Below, in pieces: positions 20,694 through 31,611 of a DNA stretch of 64,000 bases; within the stretch, counting starts at the first letter, position 1, and every line of letters begins with the position of its first letter. This stretch comes from Notolepis coatsorum. Taxonomy: Eukaryota; Chordata; Actinopteri; Aulopiformes; Paralepididae. Under the pieces are notes generated by a model that ran no database searches, was not told the DNA's origin, and was given only the letters and a program-made list of their open reading frames with translations. The position numbers were made by a program, and so were the translations under genes. The DNA is taken from positions 456,501 through 520,500 of the forward strand of contig OZ020591.1 of NCBI GenBank assembly GCA_963971535.1. Reading direction: 5' to 3'.

Positions 20694-21644
20694 CACTTTA
20701 ACTGTCGAAAACGCCGGAACTCGTCATTCCCCGCCATGCTCAAGTTGCCGAGGACGCCGTAACTCGTCTTTGATATCAATATTTCAAAAATCTGTTAATC
20801 GAAATCATATTTTCGTTCCGGAGCCTTGACACACAGTGCTGATCTCCTCTCAACCCTCTAGCGGTTCAAGAGCGCCATCTGGTGGCCGATCGGCAGATCG
20901 AAACCGGATATCAACCTTTGAACCGGCAGGACTCACTCCATATGGGGTCCGGGCACTCGCTAATGTTAGAGAGACTCTGTCTTCACACAGTGAACATCGA
21001 TCGGTGGAAATAACTTGAAAAAACAACATGATTTGGACGTATATACTATTATACAACCTGGAAATAGATCGGGCATTTCAACATCCCATAATCGAAAACT
21101 GTCTACTCCACGCTGATCGCCCAACGACCCGAGGAGACTGGGGTGAGTTTTAGCGTGTAGTATTACCGTGTTCGATATAAACTGCTATGATGAACATATG
21201 ACCCACATTAGATGAATGGTATAACGTTGCCCACGGAATTATAAACGCCCCCTCGCCCATCCAGTCAACATCAGATGACGTGTAGTAAATTCTAGAAGTA
21301 CGTCCAGTTGAAATTTTTTATCTCGCACAGATTCCTACCAAACTGTATTTGATCATCAATATAATGCATTTGGGGCTATACATCACGTTCTGGAGAAAGC
21401 TGCAGAAAGAGATGAAAACATACTTATACTTTAGACCATATTTTAGTATGAATATGTGAATGAAAAAGTTTAACGTTGCTACACCATGAACAATACATAT
21501 AGGACATTGAATGGGCCCTAATAATGGCAATCTAGCAATATAATTTAAAAAGTTATAGCCCTGCAAAGAAGGGGAACTTCTCCATGTTAAATAGAGCTGG
21601 CAAGGGATGGTATATCATGAATTTAACCGTGGGCAATCAAAGTG
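20694..21644. mobile_element. piggyBac-like non-autonomous element, 951 bp
   Basis: Flanked by TTAA on both sides (20,690-20,693 and 21,645-21,648). The inverted ends are CACTTTAACTGTC and, from the right, CACTTTGATTGCC, close to the CCCTTTGCCTGCC-type ends of piggyBac relatives. No transposase is encoded. Short frames inside are not supported. Confidence 0.55.
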
Positions 21645-21648
21645 TTAA

Positions 21649-22029
21649 TGTTCACACAATTGCTGTGTAATATCATTTTGTATTGCTATTTTAAGTTAAT
21701 ACTGAGGAATCAACTGGAGTTCAAATATTGATGTTTTGAATATTCTGGTATGGCAAAAATCAAAGATGGCTGCAATATCCGTATTTATTTCGAATTACGC
21801 TTCATAACTTTTATTCTATTGAACCTAGAATGGTGATGTTGGTGCCTGTACCTAGGTTTTCATGAATGAGTAATTGAATACAAATAAAATAAACATGATT
21901 GGAGCATATCTTATATGATATTTCACACAATGACACAATAAATATGTGGAGAACTAGAGTTAGATATGAGAACTGTAAACAACAGTTGATTGTGAAGAAC
22001 AAACGATGATTGTGAAGAACGTCCTCATC
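21649..22029. other. AT-rich spacer, no feature seen
   Basis: No repeat ends, domains or credible frames were recognised. Confidence 0.3.
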
Positions 22030-22720
22030 ACAAAAAAGGATCTGCATCTCAGCACCAATGTCAACGCCATGCCAAAGACCTGATGGAGGTGTTGCTGAGC
22101 AATGGGAATCCCTTTGAGGAGGGCAGTAAAGACCTGGTTACATTAGACAATAAGGTGTGTGAGTCTGCGGCTGCTGCCGTATCTGTCCATCAACTCGAGT
22201 CTACGGGACAAGAGCAGTACAACAATTTCAGGAAGAGTGCTTGAATTAAATGACATACTTCTGACAGCACCGATCAAGCGAAATAACTTACTGTTGTTCC
22301 ATGAGAGGAAAACACAGAAGAAGACAGCAAATAAGCTGAGAATGCAGCACTTCAAACATCATGCAGAGCTCTATGGGAAAGCTTTTATTGTGCTAGACAC
22401 AATACACGTCAAGTAGAGATATTTCTGTTGACGAGGAGTTAGTTGCGCCAGGTGTAACAAGACATTTTCTCATTCCTGTCAAATAAGTTGTTAACAGATG
22501 GACAGTTCTCAGATGACAAGGATGTCTACATCACTGCAGGTGATCAAGTCCACCATGTTGGAAACAGTCCACCAATGGATCAATGCAACCATGAGGAAGC
22601 TGACACTCGTGTCCTATAATACATCTCCTCCACGCCCTCCAAACATCATCACTTAGTTGGGAGGGTGCATACTGGAGATACAGATGTTTGTCGTAATCCT
22701 TCTGACTAATTTCCATCACA
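22030..22720 (+). pseudogene. Degenerate coding remnant of an HEEADTR-type protein
   Basis: In shifting frames with several stops, the sequence reads NGNPFEEGSKDLVTLDN, then GQEQYNNFRKSVLELND (22,206-22,256) and NHEEADTRVL (near 22,588-22,617), followed by TGDTDV. These are hallmarks of a multicopy family of large proteins in fish and invertebrates, probably transposon-derived, of unknown function. At least four stop codons and frame changes show it is dead. Confidence 0.5.
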
Positions 22721-22734
22721 TCAAGCCACTAACA

Positions 22735-23289
22735 TTGAATATATTGAACTATAATAATCAGTGCAGGAGCTAACTTATCCGTGAAAGGCGCTTTTATCAC
22801 TGACTTAAAAGGCCCATACATCTCCATAAATGTTCAGGGGGGAGGGAATAAGTGCTTACCCTACAGACCCCAAGAAGTGCTGTATATTCTGTATTGTTTA
22901 ATAATGCATTTTTTATTCCAATCCCGATTTGTATTTGAGATTCCCAAATCCCATCGGACTTGACTTCTTCGTGTCCCTCAGTGAGTATAATACCAGCATT
23001 CAACTGTATGCGCCACAGCGGTTTCTATCATCATCATCATCACCACCCACGCTATGCATAAAATATATAGGTCCGTGGAGAGGCACGCTGAGGAGGCCGT
23101 GCAAACTGCAATGGAATATGGGGCATCTCTCTCTCTTTACCTAATATCTCTATCCTGACATTTTTCAGTTGGAAGGGCAGTCTCTATGCGTAACGAATAT
23201 TTTTTTTTCAAAAAGGGCACTTTTTTTTTATCAGGCTCAAAAAGACAGGTGCTCAAGCACCCCTTGGGATCTATGTGTGCACGTGCCTG
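22735..23289 (-). mobile_element. hAT end, other half
   Basis: Matches the reverse of the complete hAT at 18,719-19,468 from its interior to its CAGGCACGTGCACA terminus, which lies here at 23,276-23,289. It is followed directly by CCATGCAA, the same 8 bases that precede the opposite end at 3,071. Its first about 140 bases repeat 3,187-3,310. Confidence 0.7.
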
Positions 23290-23450
23290 CCATGCAAGAT
23301 GGTAACCTGCTCATTGGGAGCAGTTAGGGGTTAAGTGTCTTGCTCAAGGACACTTCGACATGCTGCTGGTAGGAGTGGGAATCGAACTGAGAACCTCTTA
23401 ATTAACAAATGACTGCTCTACCTCCTAAGCCACTGGACATCTATGAACAA
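23290..23450 (-). mobile_element. 5' half of a SINE, interrupted by hAT
   Basis: On the minus strand it carries a tRNA-like head with B-box-like CAGTTCGATTCCC and continues into CGAAGTGTCCTTGAGCAAGA, matching 40,845-41,000. It ends at TTGCATGG, where the 3' half at 2,960-3,070 begins. Confidence 0.65.
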
Positions 23451-23770
23451 AAGTAATTTCATATTTACCCATTTAGAATCAGCTTGCGCACCACTGCTGG
23501 GATTGTAGCCATAGACATAATGGCTAGATTACTCACCCGCGCTGCTGGCCAATGGAGACCGATGTTGCCACATGGCGGCCATCTTGCCACAGGCAGCACG
23601 CCCATGAATGTCTATGGTGCATGTACTATTGAAATAGCCATTGCTTGCAAAATTCTCAACCGATTTTCAAACGATTTGGTTTGTTATAAACGTCAGAGAT
23701 GTAGTTATTATACTGCATACTTATAATGGACTTTCATATGAAAATAATTTCAACATGTCCAAGCATCCTG
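23451..23770. other. Repeat-like, no gene
   Basis: Contains ATGGCGGCCATCTTG near 23,572 and CCGATTTTCAAACGATTTGG, similar to parts of the inverted arms that follow. Probably an older copy of the same DNA-transposon family. Confidence 0.35.
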
Positions 23771-24174
23771 AATCATAGCCACATTAATAACGTTTGTAAT
23801 AAACCAAACCGTTTGTAATAAACCAAACCGTTTGTAAATCCGTCAAGATTTCAGGGAGGTAAGAGTATTTCTGTACAGCTACCATAGAACGTACCAGAAT
23901 AGTTGATTGTCACAAGATGGCCGCTGGTGAACTACGCTGGAGACTCCGCCTTGCACCATCTAGTTATATATATGATTGTAGCCATAGATATCTATATAGA
24001 ACACTAGATAGCTTAAGGCGGAGTCACCAGCGTCACTGAACCGCCGCCATCTTGCTCGAGTCAGCCTTGAGTGAGGGTGAGCTGCACAGACAAAAATACT
24101 CATAACTCGCTGAAATATTGACGGATTTACAAACGGGTTGGTTTATTACAAGCATTATTAACGTGGCTATGATT
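23771..24174. repeat. 404-bp imperfect palindrome
   Basis: The left arm (from AATCATAGCCACATTAATAA) and right arm (to TTATTAACGTGGCTATGATT) are reverse complements at roughly 80% identity over about 190 bases each. Both contain an AAGATGGCSGC motif and ACTCCGCC. The right arm lies within element M, so the palindrome probably joins two head-to-head copies of one family. Confidence 0.7.
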
Positions 24175-27100
24175 CAAGCGGTTTGTAAAAAAAAAAAAAA
24201 AACTGCCTTTAAGTAAAAAAGTTGACATGAATGTTATCAGTAGCTGAGCTGCCTCGAGCAAGATGGCCGCCCTACGACGACGTCGCCCTACAGCGTCTCT
24301 ACTTTTCGTAGCTCCATTTCTGCAGACCCCTCTCTGATTGGTTGAGCTCCATTTCTGCAGACCCCTCTCTGATTGGTTGAGCGAAGCCCCTCTCTGATTG
24401 GTTTAGCTCGTCACGCGGTAAAAGGCGGATGTAATATTATCAAGAAGATAAAAAGAAATGTACTACCAGATTCGCATACAACATTATTTCGCGTGACTTC
24501 GCGGTTTATTCATAACGTTATGCACATTTCACAACACAGCCAGCTGTCAGAAACTGTACATTGTAACGTTATGTTATTTCGCGGTTTATTCACATAACGT
24601 TATTTCACGTGACAAGTTCAACACAGCCCAGCTGTCAGAAACTGTACATTGAGGGGGGTTGAATCACTGTTTAGTGTTTACACTCCCCACTTACTGTAAC
24701 TGTACCATGACGCACTCCCCACTTACTGTAACTGTACCATGACATGACTCCCCCACCTCATCTCATGCACCTTGTTGTGTATCCTGTTTCTTTTTCCTCA
24801 TTATTATATTCAGAGTTAATTATATTGTTTACACTGTCTTTCTTCTATTATAACCCTGCCCATTTGATGTTCCCAAATCATATTCAGAATGTATCACAGA
24901 GACTTCTATTGACCAAGGAATTAGTTATTATTAGTAAGACACAACATTTCCGTAGCAATCCGACATTGACCACCAGACTCTTTCTCTTAAGGCATTAACT
25001 GGGATAATTATTATTGGTTTTTAATGACAAAACAATTACATAATCCAACATATGTGTAAAGGCACACACAACATGCGTATAAATTGCGTTCGCGACCTCC
25101 ATGTTTTGGGGGTATTCATGAGAAAACTCGGATCCGGGATTCGGCTCCCATCCGTCGGGCAAGAACTGTGGGTTTTCAGCCTCTCTCTCTGGAGCTTAAC
25201 GGAGTTTCGATTCCTGGCTAGAGGCGCTTGTCGCGGCTCATGCGCATGCGCGCGCTCGGCCAATCAGAGAGGGATCTGCAGAAATGGAGCTCAACCAATC
25301 AGAGAGGAGTCTGCAGAAATGGAGCTACGAAAAGTAGAGACGCTGCTCTACATTGGCCGGCAGCGCGGGTGTGGTATATTATCAATCAATATCTAAGGTT
25401 ATTTACAGTACAATGAGATTGCTATCTGGAAGGAGGAAAGAAGGTCATCAATGATTCAAATGGTCTCCTCATCTGACTTAGTCAGATGAGAAATAAGCTT
25501 GTGCAGCCAGACAAAAGAAGAACTATAGTTCAAACTCATTTATTTGCCTCGGGGCTCAGAGTGAATTAGAAGGTTGCTTTTCATACAAGGATTGTTCAGA
25601 GCACATTAACATATGTCTGTACAAAGGATTACATACAACAGTCATGTTAACATCAATGAAAATAGAGAATCTACTGTAAGCATTTTACACATGAGTAAGC
25701 CTGGTTTTTAAGATAAGTATCTTTACATGTTATTCTAACCAACCATGGGGCCATCCAGCTTACTCACATGAAAAATCAGCAGACAGCATTCTCTGGATGG
25801 ATCGGGAGCGGTTGAGAAAGGCGCAGTACCCCCCTGTCGGGTTTCTGGCCTTCTGAATTAACACTGTGTTGGCTCTTAAATACTATAATTTCCCCCAATC
25901 CTAGCACATTCTAATAATACGTTTGGTCCAATTAGATTTTGTCTTCTGGGAGGGCGGTCCGCCCCTCCCCCTGGTTTCCTGTGTGGGGGCTGGCTGTTGC
26001 TGTTGTTGTCCTTGTCCTTCAGTAAATAGAGGGGGGTGCTTTTGGCCCCCTCCTCTGCTGCAGCCTTTTCTTCACAGAGGCATGTCAACAGCGGGGGTCC
26101 TCAGGAGGCCCCCCTCCTTTTGGGCTGTGGGGGCTTGATGAGCACAGAGTCTTAACTCTAAACCTTTTCTATATTTGTATGGTTAATGTAATAAGTTACA
26201 TATATATTCAGCATTTACCCAATGTGGTGTTGTCCATATTTTAATACCAGATTTCCTATATAAAGTATCACAAGCCTGCTTTTTCCCAGACTAAATTTAT
26301 AGTTCTAAGGTTTAGATCCTAGCAAGTTTACAACCAGAGTGAAGTTGACATTTCTAAATGATATTCAAATATTCTTTGATCTAATACCTCAGATAGATTA
26401 CTATGATATAGTTATTATTCCAATATTGTTTTTCATTCTAATCTAGTAAACTGTAATTGCATTTTCCTTAGCAAGTCTGGGCTGGTCTGCCCTCTGTTTC
26501 AGACCAGCTGTCCTCTGCACCCAGTGGGGTGCTATCACCATATTAACATACAGTACTCAGTCACGAGTGGGGGTTGAGAATGGCTGTCTGATTGCAGTTT
26601 TCACCACCAGCGGTTATGTGAACTCAAACAGTTTCTGTCACGCTAGTATTTTAGTTTAGTTTAGTTTATTTGACAATTGTTAAAAAATACATTACATGTT
26701 ACAACAAGTCATGCATCCTAACATTATCAAGGATAGCACAAAAAAGTCACAGACTTATTTCCATTGTGGTCCTTGGTCTCAGCAGCACATGGTATTTTCA
26801 TAAACATGTATTACACATATTACCATCAGCCTACAGTATATTGCTAAAAATAGAATTAAAAAGTCAAATACAACATTATTAATAAAATATACAAATACAA
26901 TATACAAAATTTACAGACACACTAAAACTACATTTCATTAAAAACTAAAACCTTCCTTAGTTACTCTGGGACATTTTCTAGGAGCCATTTCCTAACGTTC
27001 ACCTTGAAACTATACAGGTTCACGATCTGTTTGGTGGTCAAAGGCAACTCATTCCACTCCTGTGCTCCTTTGTGAGCAAATGAGCACTGTCCCATCTTTC

Positions 27101-27248
27101 TTCTACACCTTGGAGGATGCAGGTTTGCTATGCTAAATCTCGTTATGTGGCTTCACTAACACTAGTAAAATAGTTACTAAAATATTTCGGGGCCCTGTTA
27201 TTTATTATTTTGTGTACCATGTTGAGCCTAAGCTGGGCTACTCTGGCC

Positions 27249-28497
27249 TCAACTGGTAGCCAGTTGAGCTCCTGAAAATGTCTCCTCCCTCCCAACATGA
27301 TCACGAGGTCCTAGGCCCATCACAACCCTGATCAGCTTATTCTGTGACACCTGTAGTTTCTTCTTTAATGAAGCTGACAGTCCCTCAAACCAGGCTACAC
27401 TAGTATAATCAAAATGACACTGCACCAGGCTGTTGGCCAGTAGTCTAAGGCTTTCCCTGTCAAGTAGATTGGCCTTTCTAGCCAAAAACCTTGTGCGGCC
27501 ATTTACCTTACCCAGCACCTGTAAGGCCATCCCCCCCCCCCCAGACTGTCATCCAGCATACAGCCCAGGTACTTCACTGCCGTTCTTATTGCTATAACCT
27601 CAGACCCTAATTCTACCTTGAGTTCAGGAGCCTTTTTTAATCTGGGCTTAGATCTGAACAAAATAGACTCTGTTTTGCCTAAGTGAAGTGAGAGCCTATT
27701 GTCAGACAGCCAATTCCTGACCTTAGAGAGTTCCTCTCCTAGCCTTCTTTGGAGTGTACTCAGATCCTTATGGGAGATGAGCAAAGCTGAATCATCTGCA
27801 AATAAGAATAAATTACAAGAACATGCTTCTCTCATATCATTTATGTACAATAAAAATAGCAATGGTCCTAAAACACTTCCTTGTGGCACCCCACAAACTA
27901 TTTGTTTGGCATTCGACAAAAAACCATTGACCTCTACCCTCTGGTCCCTGTCTATCAGATATGAGGCAATCCACTTTACAGCTGTATCATTCAGTCCCAG
28001 AGCTTTCAGTTTATTAAGCAGTAGACCATGATTTACTGTGTCGAAGGCTTTCTGAAGATCAAGTAAGACCATTCCACACAGTTTCCCTTCATCCATCTCC
28101 TTTCTAATAAAATCAGTCATATAAAGGATGCATGAGTCTGTAGAATATGACTTCCTAAACCCTGATTGAAATTCATATAGAAGATTGTCCTTGCTAACAT
28201 ATTCTGATATCTGCTCGTGCACCACTCTAAAATCTTGGATGTGACACTCAAAATGGATACTGGCCTGTAATTACCAGGCTCAGAGCTATTCCCTTTTTTA
28301 TACAAGGGAATAATCTTTGCATGTTTAGTACCACTTGGTACAATGCCTTGCTCCAGGGAGAGGTTAATAAGATGTGCAACACATGGAGCTATTTCCTGTG
28401 CCCCATCTCTTAAAAACTTTGCAGAAATGTTGTCCAAGCCTGTGGCTTTTGCTATATTAAGCTCGGCCAACATTTCTGCTACTTTCTCAACTGTCAC
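27249..28497 (-). pseudogene. LINE ORF2, reverse transcriptase portion, broken
   Basis: Three overlapping frames (28,117-28,497, 27,503-28,225, 27,249-27,530) together cover the reverse transcriptase fingers and palm, including KATGLDNISAKFL, IIPLYKKGN, DLQKAFDTVNH, GVPQGSVLGPLLF and the catalytic FADD box. At least two frameshifts separate them, one in a C-run near 27,530. Confidence 0.8.
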
Positions 28498-28512
28498 TTT
28501 GGTCTAGGTAAA

Positions 28513-29904
28513 CTAATTGGCCAGTACCCCTCGGCCAGAATAAAACCTCTGAATAAACTCCTCTCCATATACTCCTGTCTTAGGCGGCAATGCATCAACA
28601 AGCTTGTTGGCTACTGAGGTAAAGAAGGCATTAAATTCATTGGTCACCTGTGCTTTATCAAATTCTATTTTACCTTTGATATTTAGGCCAATATTGGGCT
28701 TGCCACTGCTGGCTTTGCCCCTACAACCCATGTCTTTCAGAGCTTTCCATAGCTTCTTAGGTTCATTTTTGTTTTCCTTTATTAGATTCATGTAGTACTC
28801 CTTTTTGGTTACCTTAATCCTTCTTTGTGCTTCATTTCTGCGTTGTTTATATACATCAGCATCTGCTTGCTCATGGGATTTCTTAAATTTCAGCAAGGCC
28901 TCCTCCCTTTGCTTAATAGCATTTATAATTTCTGGGTTAAGCCATGGGCTTGATCTCTGCTTTAACCTAACTTGCTTATATGGAGCCATAGTATTCACTA
29001 CCTTAAGGAAACAGTGGTTAAACAAATCCCAGGCACCATCAACACAATCATTTTCCAACACTGCACACCAGTCCATGTTCCTAAGCTGCTCCCTAAATGT
29101 CTCAACACAGTAGTTCTTGTAAGATCTGATTTTAATGTTTTTATGGCTAGAAATTTTTTCTCTATGAACCTTCCTGGTACAGTATGTGATGAAGTGGTCA
29201 CTGATACCATAAGCAATCACACCATGTTGTGAGATATTGCATTTGTCTGACACCATGATAAGACCTATTATAGTTTGGGTAGTTTTACTTATTCGGGTGG
29301 GTTCATTAATCAGCTGAGTTAAGTCAAACAGTTTGCTAAACCTAGTAAAAGCACCATGCGTTGGACAGTCCTTGTTAGATACATCAGTATTAAAATCACC
29401 CATCAAAATACATTTGTTTTTCGTCACACCACAGCTAGAAAATACATTCTCTAGATTATCATAAAATGCACTTTGATCAGGTGGTCTATAACATACTCCC
29501 AATAGCACTGGTTTTGTTTTTGTCAGGTGAATGTCCAGCAGCACCACTTCAACTTCATCAACCACGTCAGTCCTAACAGTAAAATTAATATCATTTCTCA
29601 CAAAAGCACAGACCCCCCCTCCATTACGACTGCGATCCTTTCTGGCTACAGAGTAATTGGGTATATCTATTTCTGAATCACTGATACTGGGATCAAGCCA
29701 GGTCTCTGTAAAACAAATAACTCCCACCTGTGTTTTATAAGCCAGCAGACGAATCTCATTTATCTTTGGTAGTAAGCTCCTCACATTCAGGTGCATAAAG
29801 TGAAGTCCTTTCGGTCTGAAGACTTCTTCTAAGACTTCATCATGTAGCATTGGGTTATTAATTACAGGGGAGGGAGGGTGTTGGTCCAGCTGAGCATCCA
29901 ACAC
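28513..29904 (-). CDS. LINE ORF2, AP-endonuclease portion, 463 aa
   Basis: Residues about 33-250 form an APE-type endonuclease. They include LNVRSLLPKINEI, FTETWLDPSI (catalytic Glu), GDFNTD and GISDHF (Asp and His). This enzyme nicks target DNA for target-primed reverse transcription. The frame then enters the linker before the reverse transcriptase and stops at a TAG at 28,513-28,515, with a second in-frame stop a few codons later, so ORF2 is broken here. Confidence 0.85.
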   Translation of the reverse strand: MLDAQLDQHPPSPVINNPMLHDEVLEEVFRPKGLHFMHLNVRSLLPKINEIRLLAYKTQVGVICFTETWLDPSISDSEIDIPNYSVARKDRSRNGGGVCAFVRNDINFTVRTDVVDEVEVVLLDIHLTKTKPVLLGVCYRPPDQSAFYDNLENVFSSCGVTKNKCILMGDFNTDVSNKDCPTHGAFTRFSKLFDLTQLINEPTRISKTTQTIIGLIMVSDKCNISQHGVIAYGISDHFITYCTRKVHREKISSHKNIKIRSYKNYCVETFREQLRNMDWCAVLENDCVDGAWDLFNHCFLKVVNTMAPYKQVRLKQRSSPWLNPEIINAIKQREEALLKFKKSHEQADADVYKQRRNEAQRRIKVTKKEYYMNLIKENKNEPKKLWKALKDMGCRGKASSGKPNIGLNIKGKIEFDKAQVTNEFNAFFTSVANKLVDALPPKTGVYGEEFIQRFYSGRGVLAN

Positions 29905-29919
29905 AGAGAAGGTGGTATG

Positions 29920-31077
29920 TCAGGCCTCGACGCTGGAGATGTGACGTGCAAAGTTTATGGCCAGAGCTGCAATCCCATTGTGATTGGGGTGGAGATTGTC
30001 ATGTTTGTAAAGATTAGACTCAGTCCAGAATGAGTCGAAGTGGCTGATAAAGCCGTGTCCACAAGCTGAGCTAAAATGTCGCAGCCACTGATCGGCACTG
30101 TATAGCCGACTAAAATGTTCTGAGCTCCGTCTGAGGGTGGGGATTAGACCGGAGAATGTACAGGTTTTCCCAAGGCTCTCTATCAGCACTGCCAGTGTTT
30201 CGTAATCTTTGGTGAGTTTGATGTGCCCGTATGTCTCGTGATGTTCTGCTGATTGTCTACACCTGAGGCTGACGTCATTCACTCCCACATGCACGATGAC
30301 TGTATGAGCAGATGGGTAGCGCTCCACAATTGATGGGATATGTTGGATTAGATCAAGAATTTTTGCACCAGAAAACGAGTACGAGATGCCCTTGGGAATC
30401 GGGACGTTTCTCACTATGGAATCCCCCACAAGGATGTATTCCGGAGGGGAAAACAAAGAGGGCTTGCCAATATTTGCGGTATCCTGGGGAGGTAAATGGC
30501 TAGCATCAGCTATGCTAGCTGTAGCAGCGTTATCAGCATGCAAGGAATCAAGGGAGGCTGTGGGGGCCAGCGGGGAGCATTTGCGTGTACGCTTACCGGA
30601 GGGAGAGAGAGACGTAGACCGTGACCTGGAAACGTTGCTGCCGGCAGAGGTGCGTTTCCTACGTGAGGTAGCCCCGTCTCCCTTCACCGTCTTGGACCAG
30701 GCAGCTAGTCCAGCGGTGCTATGTGGCCGAATTGGAGATATCTCGGGGCAGTGAGACGGTGGCGTTTCATCGTGGAGTTGAAGATGTTCCTCATCACTTC
30801 GCAGGGGATCAGGAAACTGCGGGGTCAGCTTTCTTTTCTTTGTCTGCAATCCCTTTGTCTCCGCCGAGGCCCAGGAGGATGCGGTGTGAGGCTTGCTATT
30901 CGCGGCTAGCGTTAGCCCAGGGTAGGCAGCCAGCGAAGCGGCGCCGCCACGCCGGAGGGTCCGATCTGGGGAAGCTGCTCCTTGGTTAACACCATGCTTG
31001 TCAGAAGAAGGTGATCCCGAGGCGTCTAAGTGTTCTGTCAATGGAGCATAACGATTTGAGAGCATCGGGGAGTCCAT
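29920..31077 (-). CDS. LINE ORF1 with SGNH esterase domain, 385 aa
   Basis: Intact frame. The first about 210 residues are basic, serine-rich and low in structure, with an RKRTSAG and RSRSTS tract, probably RNA-binding. Residues from about 214 form an SGNH/GDSL hydrolase. The nucleophile block is GDSIVRN (serine near 220), the oxyanion-hole asparagine lies in VGVND (about 266), and the Asp-His pair is in DNLHPN (about 360). Such ORF1 esterases occur in CR1/L2 LINEs and may act on lipids or assist the ribonucleoprotein. The stop lies 15 bases before the ORF2 start. Confidence 0.85.
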   Translation of the reverse strand: MDSPMLSNRYAPLTEHLDASGSPSSDKHGVNQGAASPDRTLRRGGAASLAAYPGLTLAANSKPHTASSWASAETKGLQTKKRKLTPQFPDPLRSDEEHLQLHDETPPSHCPEISPIRPHSTAGLAAWSKTVKGDGATSRRKRTSAGSNVSRSRSTSLSPSGKRTRKCSPLAPTASLDSLHADNAATASIADASHLPPQDTANIGKPSLFSPPEYILVGDSIVRNVPIPKGISYSFSGAKILDLIQHIPSIVERYPSAHTVIVHVGVNDVSLRCRQSAEHHETYGHIKLTKDYETLAVLIESLGKTCTFSGLIPTLRRSSEHFSRLYSADQWLRHFSSACGHGFISHFDSFWTESNLYKHDNLHPNHNGIAALAINFARHISSVEA

Positions 31078-31611
31078 GGGGTCGAAGAGAGGAAGGGATA
31101 CTATTCTTTTCCTGTTGCCCAGGAGGGGTGAGCAGGCGAGGGGACAGCGGCCGATGGCTCCATACTATCCAGTCGGGACAGGAGCTCAGTTTGGCGACTA
31201 AGAAGTTCCACAATGAGGTGTTCTATGGATTTAATTTTGGCCCGCACTTCTATGATGTCCGAAGTCGCGGCCATACTTCCGCGTCGGCGTCGCCAAGCCA
31301 ACAAGCCAGGTATGTAAACAACCTCCGAAATGTCTGGATGTTGCTTGTGTGTGGCCAAGTTTTGCAGAGAGTGGTAAAAACAGGATAAAACAGGGTACAA
31401 TCGGATAAAACACTTGATAAAAACAGGTTAAAAGCACTTAAAAACGTGAGTATCAAACGTGCCCTCAGCTCAATGCAGTAAACATTTCCCGGGAGCTCTT
31501 TGAAATGCGGTGCAGAGCTTATGACCGGGAGCTCGGAGGAAGCTAACGTATTGCATCTGGTTTCTCTAATTATAGACATATGGATTATGAAATACAGTCA
31601 ATGTTACCACA

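Larger units (their letters stand above)
26651..31547 (-). mobile_element. Nearly full-length L2/CR1-type LINE, 4.9 kb
   Basis: Flanked by GTATT (26,646-26,650 and 31,548-31,552). Minus-strand order: 5' leader, ORF1 with a GDS(L)-type esterase domain, ORF2 with AP-endonuclease and reverse transcriptase, then a 3' UTR ending in an AAACT repeat tail. An ORF1 esterase is characteristic of the CR1/L2 group. In-frame stops and frameshifts in ORF2 make it inactive. Confidence 0.85.
25370..31611 (-). repeat. 3' LTR, interrupted by an L2 LINE
   Basis: LTR sequence at 25,370-26,650 resumes at 31,553-31,611. The LINE between is flanked by GTATT on both sides. At about 26,508 it keeps the uninterrupted site where the other LTR has a Harbinger-like insertion. 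Confidence 0.75.
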
